Both the position numbers and the translations under genes were made by a program. Of a DNA stretch of 64,000 nt, positions 16,701-25,245 are shown piece after piece. Source of the stretch: Trichocoleus sp. FACHB-46. GTDB taxonomy: Bacteria > Cyanobacteriota > Cyanobacteriia > FACHB-46. Every line of letters begins with the position of its first letter. Positions within the stretch are counted from its first letter, which is position 1. The stretch is from NCBI RefSeq assembly GCF_014695385.1, contig NZ_JACJOD010000031.1:310001-374000 (forward strand). Reading direction: 5' to 3'. Below the pieces are notes generated by a model. The model was not told where the DNA came from. It searched no databases and was given only the letters and a program-made list of their open reading frames with translations.

Positions 16701-17669
16701 CTACTTGTCCCGTCGAATCCGATTGATCTCTTTTTGTAGTTCCGCCAATTGCCGCCGTAGCTCCTCTGCTTCGGCTTGGGAGGATTTGGCAGAAGTATTG
16801 ACGGCTCCTGCGGCTTCGGCGTGTTGATAGTGTCCTTGGCGAATTTGACGGTACTCTTCTGAGCTGGCCCATTCGCGGATGTAGCGGATGCGCTCAACGG
16901 GGAAGGGATGGCTGAGCATGGAGCCTTGAGAGCCGTTGCCGTTGTAAAGCAAAAACTTGTAAATCTGATTCAGACCATCTTGGTCTAGCTCTTGGTAGCT
17001 TTCGGACTGGCGGATAAACTCGTTTAAGCTGCATTCTTGCAGATGTTTGCTACTGCCACCCGCGATTTTCATCATGGTTTGCATCACCAGTGTCAGGTCA
17101 TCGGTGGCAAGAAGTGCAGCGCGATCGGAGGTCAGTTCGGCTTTGCGTCGCCATTCGTAAAAGGCATAGATTAACCCACTACCGACGATATTGCCCAAAC
17201 CCATCGTCATTTCTCCGATCGCCGCCACCATCTGAATCGCCCAGTTTGCCATCTGGATCAGTGTGGTATGACCGCATTTGATGTGACCTAATTCATGGGC
17301 CAACACTACCCGAATTTCTGCATCGGTGAGTAAGTCCAGCAGTCCCGTGTGAAGGACGATATAAGGATGCTCTTCTCCCAAGGCATAACTGTTGGCTAGG
17401 GGATTTTGCACCACAAACAGGGAAGGTTCTGGGTAGATGTCTAGGTCACGGACACATTCGCGAAAAATGTGATAGATCGAGGCGTACTGACGGGGACCAA
17501 CCTGAATGCCATTGCCCATGAGGTAAATCAGTTGGGGCCGTTCGTAGAGGAATTCCACAAATTTCCGCGCCACGAGATCAAAGCCAGGGACATTGCGTAA
17601 AGCTTGCTCTGCTTGGCGATCCAGGGGATGCCGAAATGCTTCACTCGAAATTCCTGGATAGGTAGGCAT
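16701..17669 (-). CDS. M48 family zinc metallopeptidase
   Basis: A 322-residue metalloprotease. The zinc-binding HELGH motif lies at residues 125-129, in VVLAHELGHIKCGH. A downstream Glu in the AFYEWRRKAELTSDRAA segment is the likely third ligand, as in HtpX/Ste24 relatives. A hydrophobic stretch after the motif may touch the membrane. The C-terminal 27 residues (from about 296) form a charged coiled coil not present in minimal M48 proteins. It converges with cupS and probably has no role in carbon uptake. Confidence 0.9.
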   Translation of the reverse strand: MPTYPGISSEAFRHPLDRQAEQALRNVPGFDLVARKFVEFLYERPQLIYLMGNGIQVGPRQYASIYHIFRECVRDLDIYPEPSLFVVQNPLANSYALGEEHPYIVLHTGLLDLLTDAEIRVVLAHELGHIKCGHTTLIQMANWAIQMVAAIGEMTMGLGNIVGSGLIYAFYEWRRKAELTSDRAALLATDDLTLVMQTMMKIAGGSSKHLQECSLNEFIRQSESYQELDQDGLNQIYKFLLYNGNGSQGSMLSHPFPVERIRYIREWASSEEYRQIRQGHYQHAEAAGAVNTSAKSSQAEAEELRRQLAELQKEINRIRRDK

Positions 17670-17832
17670 CGCAACACTCCTTAATGGTTGATCTCAAAAA
17701 TCCAGAAAACTGTCAATACTGGTATAGCAAGTCAGAGAGCGCTTTTGAGTGATTTTGAACCACAAGTTAAAGAAAGGCGATCGCTTTTTGTAGCTTACGA
17801 TTCTACATTGCTCGCGATCGCGCGGAATAATA

Positions 17833-18084
17833 ATGGCAATTGGGATTCTTCAACCGCCTATGAAGCCATACCAAACCCTAGCCACACTGCTTTCTACCGT
17901 CACCGGGCGTTTAACTGTGACCAGCAATCACAGGCGTAGTGGCTTCTTGGAAGCAAATCCGAGGCTACATGCTTTGCTACTAGAACATCCGGAATTGGAG
18001 CATCCCGAAATTCTGTTGACTGAGTTGCCTAAAGAAGCTGCTTTCTCTTCCGTCACAGATCAAGATTTGCTGTTAACTCGCTAG
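17833..18084 (+). CDS. Hypothetical protein, 83 aa
   Basis: A plus-strand ORF with product MAIGILQPPMKPYQTLATLL at its start and a Glu/Leu-rich C-terminal half (LLLEHPELEHPEILLTELPKE is part of it). I do not recognise a family. GGAA sits 6 bases before the ATG, and a good plus-strand terminator lies at 18163-18191, which supports transcription in this direction. An overlapping ORF in another frame starts at 17688; the present one has the more protein-like composition. Confidence 0.35.
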   Translation: MAIGILQPPMKPYQTLATLLSTVTGRLTVTSNHRRSGFLEANPRLHALLLEHPELEHPEILLTELPKEAAFSSVTDQDLLLTR

Positions 18085-18162
18085 TTAGCAGTCTAGTTAG
18101 GGGCACTACCGCATTGGTCATAGACTAACTACCTGTTTCTCCGAAGCGCGATCTCACACAGT

Positions 18163-18191
18163 TCTCCAGTCGTAAGGCTGGAGATTTTTTT
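18163..18191 (+). terminator. Rho-independent terminator (plus strand)
   Basis: TCTCCAG (18163-18169) and CTGGAGA (18178-18184) form a 7-bp stem with an 8-base loop, followed directly by seven T residues. It ends transcription coming from the small ORF at 17833. Confidence 0.8.
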
Positions 18192-18215
18192 GTTTAATTA
18201 GCCTTTGATGTTTGT

Positions 18216-18249
18216 CCAAAACTAAAAGCCCCAGTCAAAGACTGAGGCT
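18216..18249 (-). terminator. Rho-independent terminator of psb34 (minus strand)
   Basis: On the minus strand AGCCTCAGTC pairs with GACTGGGGCT (one G-T wobble) around a TTT loop and is followed by TTTTAGTTTT. It lies 50 bases after the psb34 stop codon. Confidence 0.8.
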
Positions 18250-18298
18250 GGGAAGTCGTATGCTAGCTAGCGATTTTTATACAAGTTCAGCAGCGATG

Positions 18299-18469
18299 TT
18301 AGCTAGCTGAAAGTGCAACAAATACAGAAGTGGCAACCAAAAGAACTGCGATCGCGGCTTGGAACAGGTAACGCTGTTGTTGTGCTGGGGAGGGATATTC
18401 TGAGTAGTACATGGCAGGCTCTACTGCGTAGTTGTTGAGAACGCCGTGTTCGTCGGTGGTGTAGCGCAT
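18299..18469 (-). CDS. psb34: Psb34 (ssl1498 family), Hli-like photosystem II assembly protein
   Basis: A 56-residue one-helix thylakoid protein of the ssl1498 family, known as Psb34, which binds photosystem II assembly intermediates near CP47. The N-terminal cytoplasmic part reads MRYTTDEHGVLNNYAVEP, then MYYSEYPSPAQQQRYLFQ, and a helix AAIAVLLVATSVFVALSA closes the protein. AGGGAG lies 7 bases before the ATG. An HLR1-type light-regulation box precedes it and a terminator follows it, so it is a single-gene unit. It is short and easily missed in gene prediction. Confidence 0.85.
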   Translation of the reverse strand: MRYTTDEHGVLNNYAVEPAMYYSEYPSPAQQQRYLFQAAIAVLLVATSVFVALSAS

Positions 18470-18491
18470 GTTTTGGCTCCCTTTGTTACTC

Positions 18492-18509
18492 TATGTAAAT
18501 TAATGTAAC
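18492..18509 (-). promoter_or_regulatory. HLR1-like box (RpaB site) upstream of psb34
   Basis: On the minus strand GTTACATTAATTTACATA matches the HLR1 pattern (two TTACA repeats spaced by two bases after the AT dinucleotide) at every defined position. It lies 23-40 bases before the psb34 ATG. TTGCAA and TACATT, 16 bases apart, could be the -35 and -10 elements, in which case the box overlaps the -10, a place where RpaB represses under low light. Confidence 0.65.
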
Positions 18510-18762
18510 AGATTATTTACAAATTGCAACACTTTTCCAATTTTCTGCTAGCCATTTTTCTGGGGGCAGTTATAAGCATGTCTTAACTGTGCCTTTAACC
18601 CCAGATGGGAAGGCGATCGCAGGTTTAGCTAGAAGCTGGGGTAGCAGTATTTCTAAAGCCAATACGTAAAAAACCGCTACCCCAAGGGGTGCGGCTATGT
18701 TTACACAAGCTGCCTACGTAGCCTCAGAGTTTCGAGTTACAAGGTAGTCGAGCCGTAAAGAA

Positions 18763-19623
18763 TTACAGACTATTAGCAGCGAAGGTATTGCATTGATCGG
18801 GGTCGCCACTCTGAACACCCCGGCGAAACCATTCGACTCGTTGTGCGGCACTCCCGTGTGTGAAGGATTCAGGCACTACATAACCTTTAGAGCGGCTTTG
18901 TAAGCGATCGTCGCCGATGCTACTCGCAGCAGTTAGGGCTTCTTCGATGTCACCTGTTTCCAAAACTTGGCGGGAACGGTTGGCTTGGTTGGCCCAAACG
19001 CCTGCAAAACAATCGGCCTGTAGTTCTAAGCGCACAGAGAGTTGATTGACTTCTACTTTACTCCTGGCTTGGCTTTGAAGCGATCGCACTTTATCGGAGA
19101 TACCCAGCAAGTTCTGGACGTGATGGCCTACTTCATGGGCGACGACATAAGCCTGAGCAAAGTCTCCGGGTGCGTCAAAACGATTTTGCAGGTCTTCGTA
19201 GAAACTCAAGTCGATGTAAACTTTCTGGTCTCTAGGGCAATAAAATGGCCCGACTGCTGCTTCGGCGTAGCCACAGGCAGATTCCACGGCTCCCGAAAAC
19301 AGCACGAGTTTAGGTTCAACGTAATTTTCGCCTGCCTGCTGGAAAATCTGATTCCAGGTGTCTTCGGTGTCGGCAAGCACGACTGAAACGAAGTCAGCCA
19401 TTTTGTCTTGAGTTGGGGAATTGGTCGTTTGGGGGGAGTCGGGGTAGGAGCGATCGCCTGAGGGAGCTGCTTGATCCAGAATCACGCTGGGGTCACCACC
19501 TAAGAATGCCACGACCAACGCTAAAAGAATGGAACCAATACCGCCGCCAACGAGGGGGCCAGAAACTCTAGAACCACGCCGATCTTCAACGTTTTCGCTT
19601 CTACGACCAAATTCCCAACGCAT
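18763..19623 (-). CDS. Neutral zinc metallopeptidase (YpfJ-like)
   Basis: A 286-residue membrane-anchored putative peptidase. The N-terminus MRWEFGRRSENVEDRRG is typical of the neutral zinc metallopeptidase family, followed by one transmembrane helix (about residues 22-42). The zinc motif HEVGH is at 163-167 in VVAHEVGHHVQNLLG, and the distal ELQADCFAGVWA segment holds the probable third ligand. The catalytic domain should lie outside the cytoplasm. A 370-base gap upstream (19624-19994) separates it from its neighbour and contains the dispersed repeat at 19803. Confidence 0.9.
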   Translation of the reverse strand: MRWEFGRRSENVEDRRGSRVSGPLVGGGIGSILLALVVAFLGGDPSVILDQAAPSGDRSYPDSPQTTNSPTQDKMADFVSVVLADTEDTWNQIFQQAGENYVEPKLVLFSGAVESACGYAEAAVGPFYCPRDQKVYIDLSFYEDLQNRFDAPGDFAQAYVVAHEVGHHVQNLLGISDKVRSLQSQARSKVEVNQLSVRLELQADCFAGVWANQANRSRQVLETGDIEEALTAASSIGDDRLQSRSKGYVVPESFTHGSAAQRVEWFRRGVQSGDPDQCNTFAANSL

Positions 19624-19802
19624 GGCAGCTTTCCGAATGGTTTTATTGGTCTAGTTTGGCTTTCCTAGGCTAGCGATATCACTCTCTCTAGACTTAATGT
19701 TTGGGTGACGTTAGATCTGTCAGTCTATGTAAACAGGCAGAGTTTGTCTCTTCTACGCAGGTTATTGTGGCTTTTGCGATCGCTGCCATCTTTTGCGGAA
19801 CC

Positions 19803-19872
19803 GAACTCTTGGGGACGCTTGCCCCCAAACCCCCGCTGAGGGACGGTTGCGTCCCCCAGACCCCCTCCAAAA
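19803..19872. repeat. Dispersed GC-rich repeat, copy 1
   Basis: About 70 bases, rich in runs of C and G (CCCCCAAACCCCCGCTGAGG core), lie in the gap between two minus-strand genes. A reverse-complement copy at 29800-29871 shares nearly all positions. Nothing else is recognisable in the rest of the 19624-19994 gap. Confidence 0.75.
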
Positions 19873-19994
19873 GCTAAGTCTACATCCAGTTTCCTCCAGA
19901 TTTGGGTGGTAGGGGGGCTAGAAGTCAGATCAGGATAAGAAGGAGGATACGTGTGTATGCAACAGGTTTAGATGGGTGGAATGGTTAATTTACT

Positions 19995-20951
19995 TTAAGG
20001 AGCAGTTGGGCGATCGCTTTCTTTTGGCAGCACTAGCAAGACAGATTTGACAGGGCGCTGAACGGGATCTCCTTCGGTGCCAACTTTGCCGTACCAAGTT
20101 TTGCCTTTGTAATAAAAGGAGGATGAGCTACCTCCATCTAGGTTCATGGCTTGTTCTATGCCTAGGGTTTTCAGAAAGGCGATCAATTCGGTGAAGGTCA
20201 TGCCTGAATCAGTAGGGGATTCTGACTTTTGAGCCACCATGACCCAAAGCACATCTCCTGTTTGGGTGAGGGCGATCGCGGTTCTGGCGTTGGGTTGGTT
20301 GCTGCCTAATGGATCTCGAATCACTTCTCCATTGACGGTATCCACAAATCCTTCTGGCTGTGCGGTCAGCTCTGGGAGCAGGCGAGGGCCACCGCCCAAA
20401 GCATCGATTAGCTGGCAGTTGGCAGGGAGAGGTGCGTTGTGTGGAGCAATATCATAGCGAAAAGTGGAACCGCATTGATAGCGACGAAACTCGGTGCGGT
20501 TAAAAATTTGGCTTAGGTAAGGAGATAGATCTGGGTTGTTGACTAAGCGCTCATTTAGTTTTGGATCGGCTGCTAATTTGCCTTCTAGGATCACATAAGA
20601 AGTTGATTTCTGATTGGTTGGGTCAAAGAAGCCACCGTTTAGAACTGCGATCGCGCCATATTGTTTGGCAAAACTGTCCAAAGTATCAACGCTTTCTGAC
20701 AGGGCTGGAACTACTACAAATGAACTTTGCGCCGGAATCAGCAGGGTATGCACCACGCTATGCGCCAAGGTGTAAGTTTTGTATTGCAATGGCAAGCTCT
20801 GTTGAGGTTGAGGCGAGGTAGGCGACACGGTTTGCGACGTGGGAGATTGGGCAGATGGGGTTCCAGCGAATACCAGCAGGGCGATCGCCAAACTTCCTAA
20901 CCCTGCTACCACCCAACTCAGTCGCCACATCTTACTCACAAATGGTTGCAA
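19995..20951 (-). CDS. Phosphodiester glycosidase family (NAGPA-like) exported protein
   Basis: A 318-residue protein with an N-terminal signal or anchor helix (about residues 8-30), then a Ser/Pro/Gln-rich linker and a phosphodiester glycosidase (NAGPA/DUF2233) domain. Hallmarks are GAIAVLNGGFFDP, RTAIALTQTGDVLWVMV and the C-terminal QAMNLDGGSSSSFYYKG, where Asp and Gly residues form the active centre. The family cleaves sugar phosphodiesters; in cyanobacteria the substrate is unknown, possibly cell-envelope glycans. It ends with a basic, Lys/Pro-rich tail. Confidence 0.88.
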   Translation of the reverse strand: MQPFVSKMWRLSWVVAGLGSLAIALLVFAGTPSAQSPTSQTVSPTSPQPQQSLPLQYKTYTLAHSVVHTLLIPAQSSFVVVPALSESVDTLDSFAKQYGAIAVLNGGFFDPTNQKSTSYVILEGKLAADPKLNERLVNNPDLSPYLSQIFNRTEFRRYQCGSTFRYDIAPHNAPLPANCQLIDALGGGPRLLPELTAQPEGFVDTVNGEVIRDPLGSNQPNARTAIALTQTGDVLWVMVAQKSESPTDSGMTFTELIAFLKTLGIEQAMNLDGGSSSSFYYKGKTWYGKVGTEGDPVQRPVKSVLLVLPKESDRPTAP

Positions 20952-21196
20952 ACCTTAGGATTTTAACTGGTTACAGCCCAGAAGGATTTAGAGTGCCGAG
21001 ATCAAACAAGTCGTGATTTCTGTACTCTACCAGTCGCCGTATCTCAAACAGCCTTTGGATACTGCACTTCTTGTGCAAGTTATTCGCGGTATTGTCCCAC
21101 TCTCTGTCTCCTGACGCGAAGAACTGCTGCAACGGAGAGCGATCGCCAAAGAACGGTTTGTCAGCGTCAAGTAAGGCGACCGCCGCTAATGATGAA

Positions 21197-22840
21197 CTAT
21201 TCAGAAAATGCGGCTTCAATAGGAAACTTTGTTTTTATTTGTTCAATCATCTGTGCTTCTTCTGGCGTAGTTACACCATCAAGTTCAGCAATTTTCTGGC
21301 TTAACGCAATTAAGGGTACTGCAAAGTCAGGTTCAAGCTGATTTAACAATGTTTCCAGAGCTATTGGTGATTTGATATGAACAGCGATCGCCTCTAGAGA
21401 AGTTGGACTCAAGCTTAAAGTTTGCAGTTCTGGTAGAATCTGCTGCCAAGTCTTGCTAGGATTACCTGCCAAAATGAGGTGGGCTAGGATCTGATCCATG
21501 ACAGCTTGCTGAGCCACTACTTGCTTTAGATACTCTTCGCTCTCAACGGGAGAAGCGGCTGCTTTGGCATCAGGACTAGTTGGATTGAGCTTAGCTTCAT
21601 AGAAATGACAAGCGGCATAGCCAACGGCATAAAGAGCGGCTGCATTACTACTTGCACCAATTACAGCACCAGCCATCGGAATATTACGCAGGAAGCCAAG
21701 GCCAGCTTTGAGGGCATAGCTACCACCCAACGCCAGTCCAAAAACGGCCACAATCTCTCCTTTGCGGGCTGGTTCGTTGAGGTCAAAACCATAAGCACAA
21801 GCAATTTGATAACCCATCTCAGCTTGAATGGCAGTGGTTGCTGCTAAGTCTACTGCAAATAGAGCCGCCGCAAATCCTGGTACTAAACTACTGCTTAATC
21901 CGGAGCCACCTACATACAGCGCTTTTTCTAGCATGAGACGGTGGGCAATATCGCTCGGTTTTTCTTGAGGATATTTCCGTTGAAGATTTTTGACATGCGT
22001 TTCAGCCTTAACGACATCAACTTGATCAATAATCCTAACCAGCCAGTCAACTTTTACCGCTTTTGTCAGTTCCTGCAACTGTGGGCTGTGGCTAATCGTA
22101 TCAAGGACGTAGCCAATTCCATCAGTTGCATGCCAAGCAGCATTGCCCACTGCTCCGCCAACACCAACCGCCGTTCCAACCACTGCTCCACCCGCTTGGA
22201 CAGCAGCATTTCCAATCGCGCCACCTGCACCAATGGCAGTACCTACAACAGCGCCACCTGCTTGAGCAGCAGTATTTCCAACCACACTACCAATGCCAAC
22301 CGCAGTGCCTACAACCGCACCACCCGCATGAGTCGCTGCACTTCCGACAGTTCCCGCCGCACCTGTCACTGCGCCAAAGACTGAACCCCAAAGCGATCGC
22401 TGCGGCTGTTCTGATTTTTGTGGTTGGGATGCTGTTTCAGGTAAGCTTTTCAGGATTGACGTTACTTCTGGTATTGCTACAGCCATTTCCTCCACCGAAA
22501 TTTGCTCAGAATCAATACTAGAGGCTAGAGAGAGGGTTGCTTGAGATACATCTAGCTCTTGTTGCCACGCTGGAAAATCCTCACCAATTTGTCTTCCATA
22601 AACACGGAGCTTTTGAATAGACTCTAATCCCAAAACCACTGTGCTTTTTCGCACAAACTCGACCAGGACTTGCTGGTTAGGGACTTGTTCTGATTCGAGC
22701 ATCATTTGCAGGCAGTTGTCTTTAAGAGATGCCTTGGCAGTAATATTTTTAGGCTGTAATAACCGATTCATTAAAGCGGCGATCGCTTCTATGTTGCCTT
22801 GCTTAGCGGGTTTTAGAAGATCAGGTTGTGAGGATGTCAT
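21197..22840 (-). CDS. EcsC family protein with glycine-rich 22-residue repeats
   Basis: A 547-residue protein with three parts. The N-terminal 90 residues (DLLKPAKQGNIEAIAALMNR onward) form a domain found in many cyanobacterial proteins. Residues of about 172-238 are three imperfect 22-residue repeats of the AGGAVVGTAVG type. The remainder is an EcsC-like domain (VKNLQRKYPQEKPSDIAHRL, LEKALYVGGSGLSSSLVPGF) with hydrophobic helices, and a terminal segment resembling TerB-like stress domains. I prefer ATG 22840 because the shared N-terminal domain begins right after it; a TTG nine codons upstream has no better signal. Function is unknown. Confidence 0.8.
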   Translation of the reverse strand: MTSSQPDLLKPAKQGNIEAIAALMNRLLQPKNITAKASLKDNCLQMMLESEQVPNQQVLVEFVRKSTVVLGLESIQKLRVYGRQIGEDFPAWQQELDVSQATLSLASSIDSEQISVEEMAVAIPEVTSILKSLPETASQPQKSEQPQRSLWGSVFGAVTGAAGTVGSAATHAGGAVVGTAVGIGSVVGNTAAQAGGAVVGTAIGAGGAIGNAAVQAGGAVVGTAVGVGGAVGNAAWHATDGIGYVLDTISHSPQLQELTKAVKVDWLVRIIDQVDVVKAETHVKNLQRKYPQEKPSDIAHRLMLEKALYVGGSGLSSSLVPGFAAALFAVDLAATTAIQAEMGYQIACAYGFDLNEPARKGEIVAVFGLALGGSYALKAGLGFLRNIPMAGAVIGASSNAAALYAVGYAACHFYEAKLNPTSPDAKAAASPVESEEYLKQVVAQQAVMDQILAHLILAGNPSKTWQQILPELQTLSLSPTSLEAIAVHIKSPIALETLLNQLEPDFAVPLIALSQKIAELDGVTTPEEAQMIEQIKTKFPIEAAFSE

Positions 22841-22927
22841 GAGTGGAGTTTGGAGAAATTGCAGCAACGTCTTTCATAAGATGCCCTCTCCCAAACTTTG
22901 GCTAACGAATATCAGTTCGTCTGCAAA

Positions 22928-24376
22928 TTACAAATACTTTTTCAGTAGTTGACCTAAGACCGAAATGCCTCGCTCAATTTCGGCGGGTGTAGAGGAATAA
23001 TTTAAGCGCATGGCGGTGTAGCCCTTTTGGTCAGGGAAGAAGAGAGAGCCGCAGGACATCACAACTTTTTGGGCGATCGCTTCTTGGCGGATCATTTCCA
23101 TTGGTAATTGAGATGGCAGATGCACCCAGAGAAACAGCCCGCCATTGGGCACAGTCCAAGATGCTTCTTGAGGAAAATAGCGTTCTAGGGCTTGCAGCAT
23201 GGCATTGCGGCTTTGCAAATTCTCGGTGCGGAGATGGTTGAGATGCCGCCGATAGTGACCAGAGGCTAGATACTCACTGATGATGGCTTGCGAAACTGTG
23301 GAGACATGCAGATCATTCAGCAACTTGCGCTCCACTAACGGGCGGTAATGCTTCCCAGTCACCACCATGTAGCCGACTCGTAATCCAGGCATCAGTGTTT
23401 TAGAAAAGGTGCCAATGTAAGTGACTAAATCCTGGCGATCGATCGCCTTAATCGGAGCAGGCACAGGCTCAAAATTCAGTCCTTCATAGGCGTTATCTTC
23501 CAAAATGGGGCAGGCATACTGTTCTGCCAGTTCTAACAACCGTTGCCGATGCACTTGGGAAGTTGTAATCCCAGTAGGATTGTGCAGCGTGCTAATCGTG
23601 TAAATCAGCTTCGGGCGATGACTGCCAAGATATTGTTCTAGCAGTTCCAAATTCATCCCGGTTGCGGTCATCGGGATGCCAATCACTCTCGCACCCAAAT
23701 TCTCTAGGACTGCGATCGCCCCATGATAGGTGGGACTCTCCACAATCACCCAATCTCCCGGTTGCACATAGTAGTGCATCACCAAGGACAGCCCTTGCTT
23801 GGAACCGCTGGTAATGATGATGTTGTCTGTCGAAACTTGTAACCCCTGTTGCCACACCAGCATTTGGGCAATCTGTTTCCGCAGCACCAAGCGCCCTTGA
23901 GGCAAATCATAATTGAATAAAGCTGTGTCTATATCTGCGATCGCGCGTCTAGCAATCCGCCGCAAATCCTCTGACTCTGGTGGCCGAGGGAAACCACAGC
24001 CTAGATTGATCACACCCTTTTGGGTTTGCGCTAGCATCGAGTCCGCGTAGACATCAAAAAAAGAGATGCTACGTTGTTGCGGAATGATCACATCCTGCGC
24101 TGGGGCAAAGGTAGGCTCCGACTGTGGGGCAGGAATGGAGGAAGAGTTGACAAAATATCCCGCACCTTGACGAGCAGACACCAAACCATCCGCCTCTAAC
24201 ACGCCATAAGCTTCAATCACTGTCAGTTTGTTGACTTGAGCATTTTCAGCCAACATCCGAATCGACGGCAGGCGTTCTCCTGGCTGCATCGCTCCTGATT
24301 GAATCAAATGACGAAGGCGATCGCGGATTTGCAAATAAACAGGTTTTGGTGACTGTCGGTCTAACGGAATTCTCAT
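22928..24376 (-). CDS. MocR/GntR-type regulator with aminotransferase domain
   Basis: A 482-residue PLP-dependent protein. Residues of about 1-75 are a GntR winged helix (LRHLIQSGAMQPGERLPSIR, VIEAYGVLEADGLVSARQG), and the rest is a class I aminotransferase fold with Schiff-base Lys326 in YIGTFSKTLMPGLRVGY. Such proteins are either MocR regulators (PdxR, GabR) or 2-aminoadipate-type transaminases. The ATG at 24376 follows GGAG at a good distance; a TTG four codons upstream is less likely. Its target may be itself or the gene across the divergent 580-base gap. Confidence 0.9.
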   Translation of the reverse strand: MRIPLDRQSPKPVYLQIRDRLRHLIQSGAMQPGERLPSIRMLAENAQVNKLTVIEAYGVLEADGLVSARQGAGYFVNSSSIPAPQSEPTFAPAQDVIIPQQRSISFFDVYADSMLAQTQKGVINLGCGFPRPPESEDLRRIARRAIADIDTALFNYDLPQGRLVLRKQIAQMLVWQQGLQVSTDNIIITSGSKQGLSLVMHYYVQPGDWVIVESPTYHGAIAVLENLGARVIGIPMTATGMNLELLEQYLGSHRPKLIYTISTLHNPTGITTSQVHRQRLLELAEQYACPILEDNAYEGLNFEPVPAPIKAIDRQDLVTYIGTFSKTLMPGLRVGYMVVTGKHYRPLVERKLLNDLHVSTVSQAIISEYLASGHYRRHLNHLRTENLQSRNAMLQALERYFPQEASWTVPNGGLFLWVHLPSQLPMEMIRQEAIAQKVVMSCGSLFFPDQKGYTAMRLNYSSTPAEIERGISVLGQLLKKYL

Positions 24377-24956
24377 CACTCGCTCCAATAACAGAAGCAG
24401 CAGTTAAAAACAGTTGGAGCCGAAATCTACTAACAGCTCTAAGCAGAATTCAAGCATTACTAGCTGCCACAAATTGAAATATATATGATTCTTTTCAAAT
24501 TAACCTGGTACAGTTTTGCTCAGTTTCTACTAGAACAGTTTTTGGACTTGCACAACTGTATTAGTTACTATCTCTAAGTTTCAAAATTTTCTGACAATCC
24601 TCACCCAAACCTGAATAGCCAAAGCTAAATCCAAATCAAAGCCTAGCTTGCGATTCAGTAGAACCCAACCTTACTCTTGCACACATCCCCCGATCGCATG
24701 AATCTTCTGAACGAGGTAAATCTTTAACAGTTTACTTAGCTTAGAAGAATCAGTCCCACTACAAAAATTCAGATTTCTTCCCTACTACAGCCAATCAGAA
24801 ATCACTTGAAACTACCAAGTAATTGCTGCACTTGAACAATTTTTAGGATTAAAAACTGTACTAGTCAAATTGATTCATTTTTGTACCTTTTCAGTCAATT
24901 ACAACACCATCCATAGTAATTAACAAGAACTTGAATTACCTTTCGTGAGGTTCATC
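24377..24956. other. AT-rich divergent intergenic region
   Basis: A stretch of 580 bases between the MocR-type gene and the divergent small gene at 24957. It is AT-rich, has no ORF worth reporting and should hold both promoters. A GTACAG at 24508-24513 and a CTGTAC at 24856-24861 are the only related short motifs I noticed. Confidence 0.6.
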
Positions 24957-25181
24957 ATGAAAACCTTAAGATTTACTTCTTCAACATCTCAATATCTCTC
25001 TAACCTGTGGCAATCATTGAGGCGAGTGATTGCTCGTTATACAGAGATTCGAGTTTGGCAGAAAAGCGATCGCCAGGGAAATCTCTATTGGCATGGCTAC
25101 AACCCCAACAACGGCGACTATGTTTCCTTTGGCACAGAAGCGGAAATTCGCATGTGGATTGAGGAGCATTACTACAGATAA
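24957..25181 (+). CDS. Conserved-looking small protein, 74 aa
   Basis: A basic, aromatic-rich protein of unknown function. The product begins MKTLRFTSSTSQYLSNLWQS and ends with the folded-looking segment GTEAEIRMWIEEHYYR. The middle part, VWQKSDRQGNLYWHGYNP, resembles small cyanobacterial proteins of unknown role. I chose ATG 24957, since GTGAGG sits 7-12 bases before it as a ribosome-binding site; the GTG at 24945 would lie within that signal. Confidence 0.65.
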   Translation: MKTLRFTSSTSQYLSNLWQSLRRVIARYTEIRVWQKSDRQGNLYWHGYNPNNGDYVSFGTEAEIRMWIEEHYYR

Positions 25182-25245
25182 ACCCAGTTTTCCGATAGGC
25201 TCTTAAGTGTTGCTGAGTCATCCAGGCTAAGAAACTGGAACATTT

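Noticed and set aside
17688-17939. Plus-strand ORF overlapping the 17833 ORF
   Set aside because: Starts right after the M48 start in the promoter region, with less protein-like sequence than the 17833 frame.
20971-21219. Minus-strand 82-aa ORF between the glycosidase and EcsC genes
   Set aside because: Overlaps the EcsC stop, lacks a ribosome-binding site and does not look like a folded protein.
22126-22521. 131-aa plus-strand ORF rich in His and Gln
   Set aside because: Antisense shadow of the glycine-rich repeats of the EcsC gene.
24508-24861. GTACAG and CTGTAC half-sites as MocR operator
   Set aside because: Separated by more than 300 bases and too short to support.
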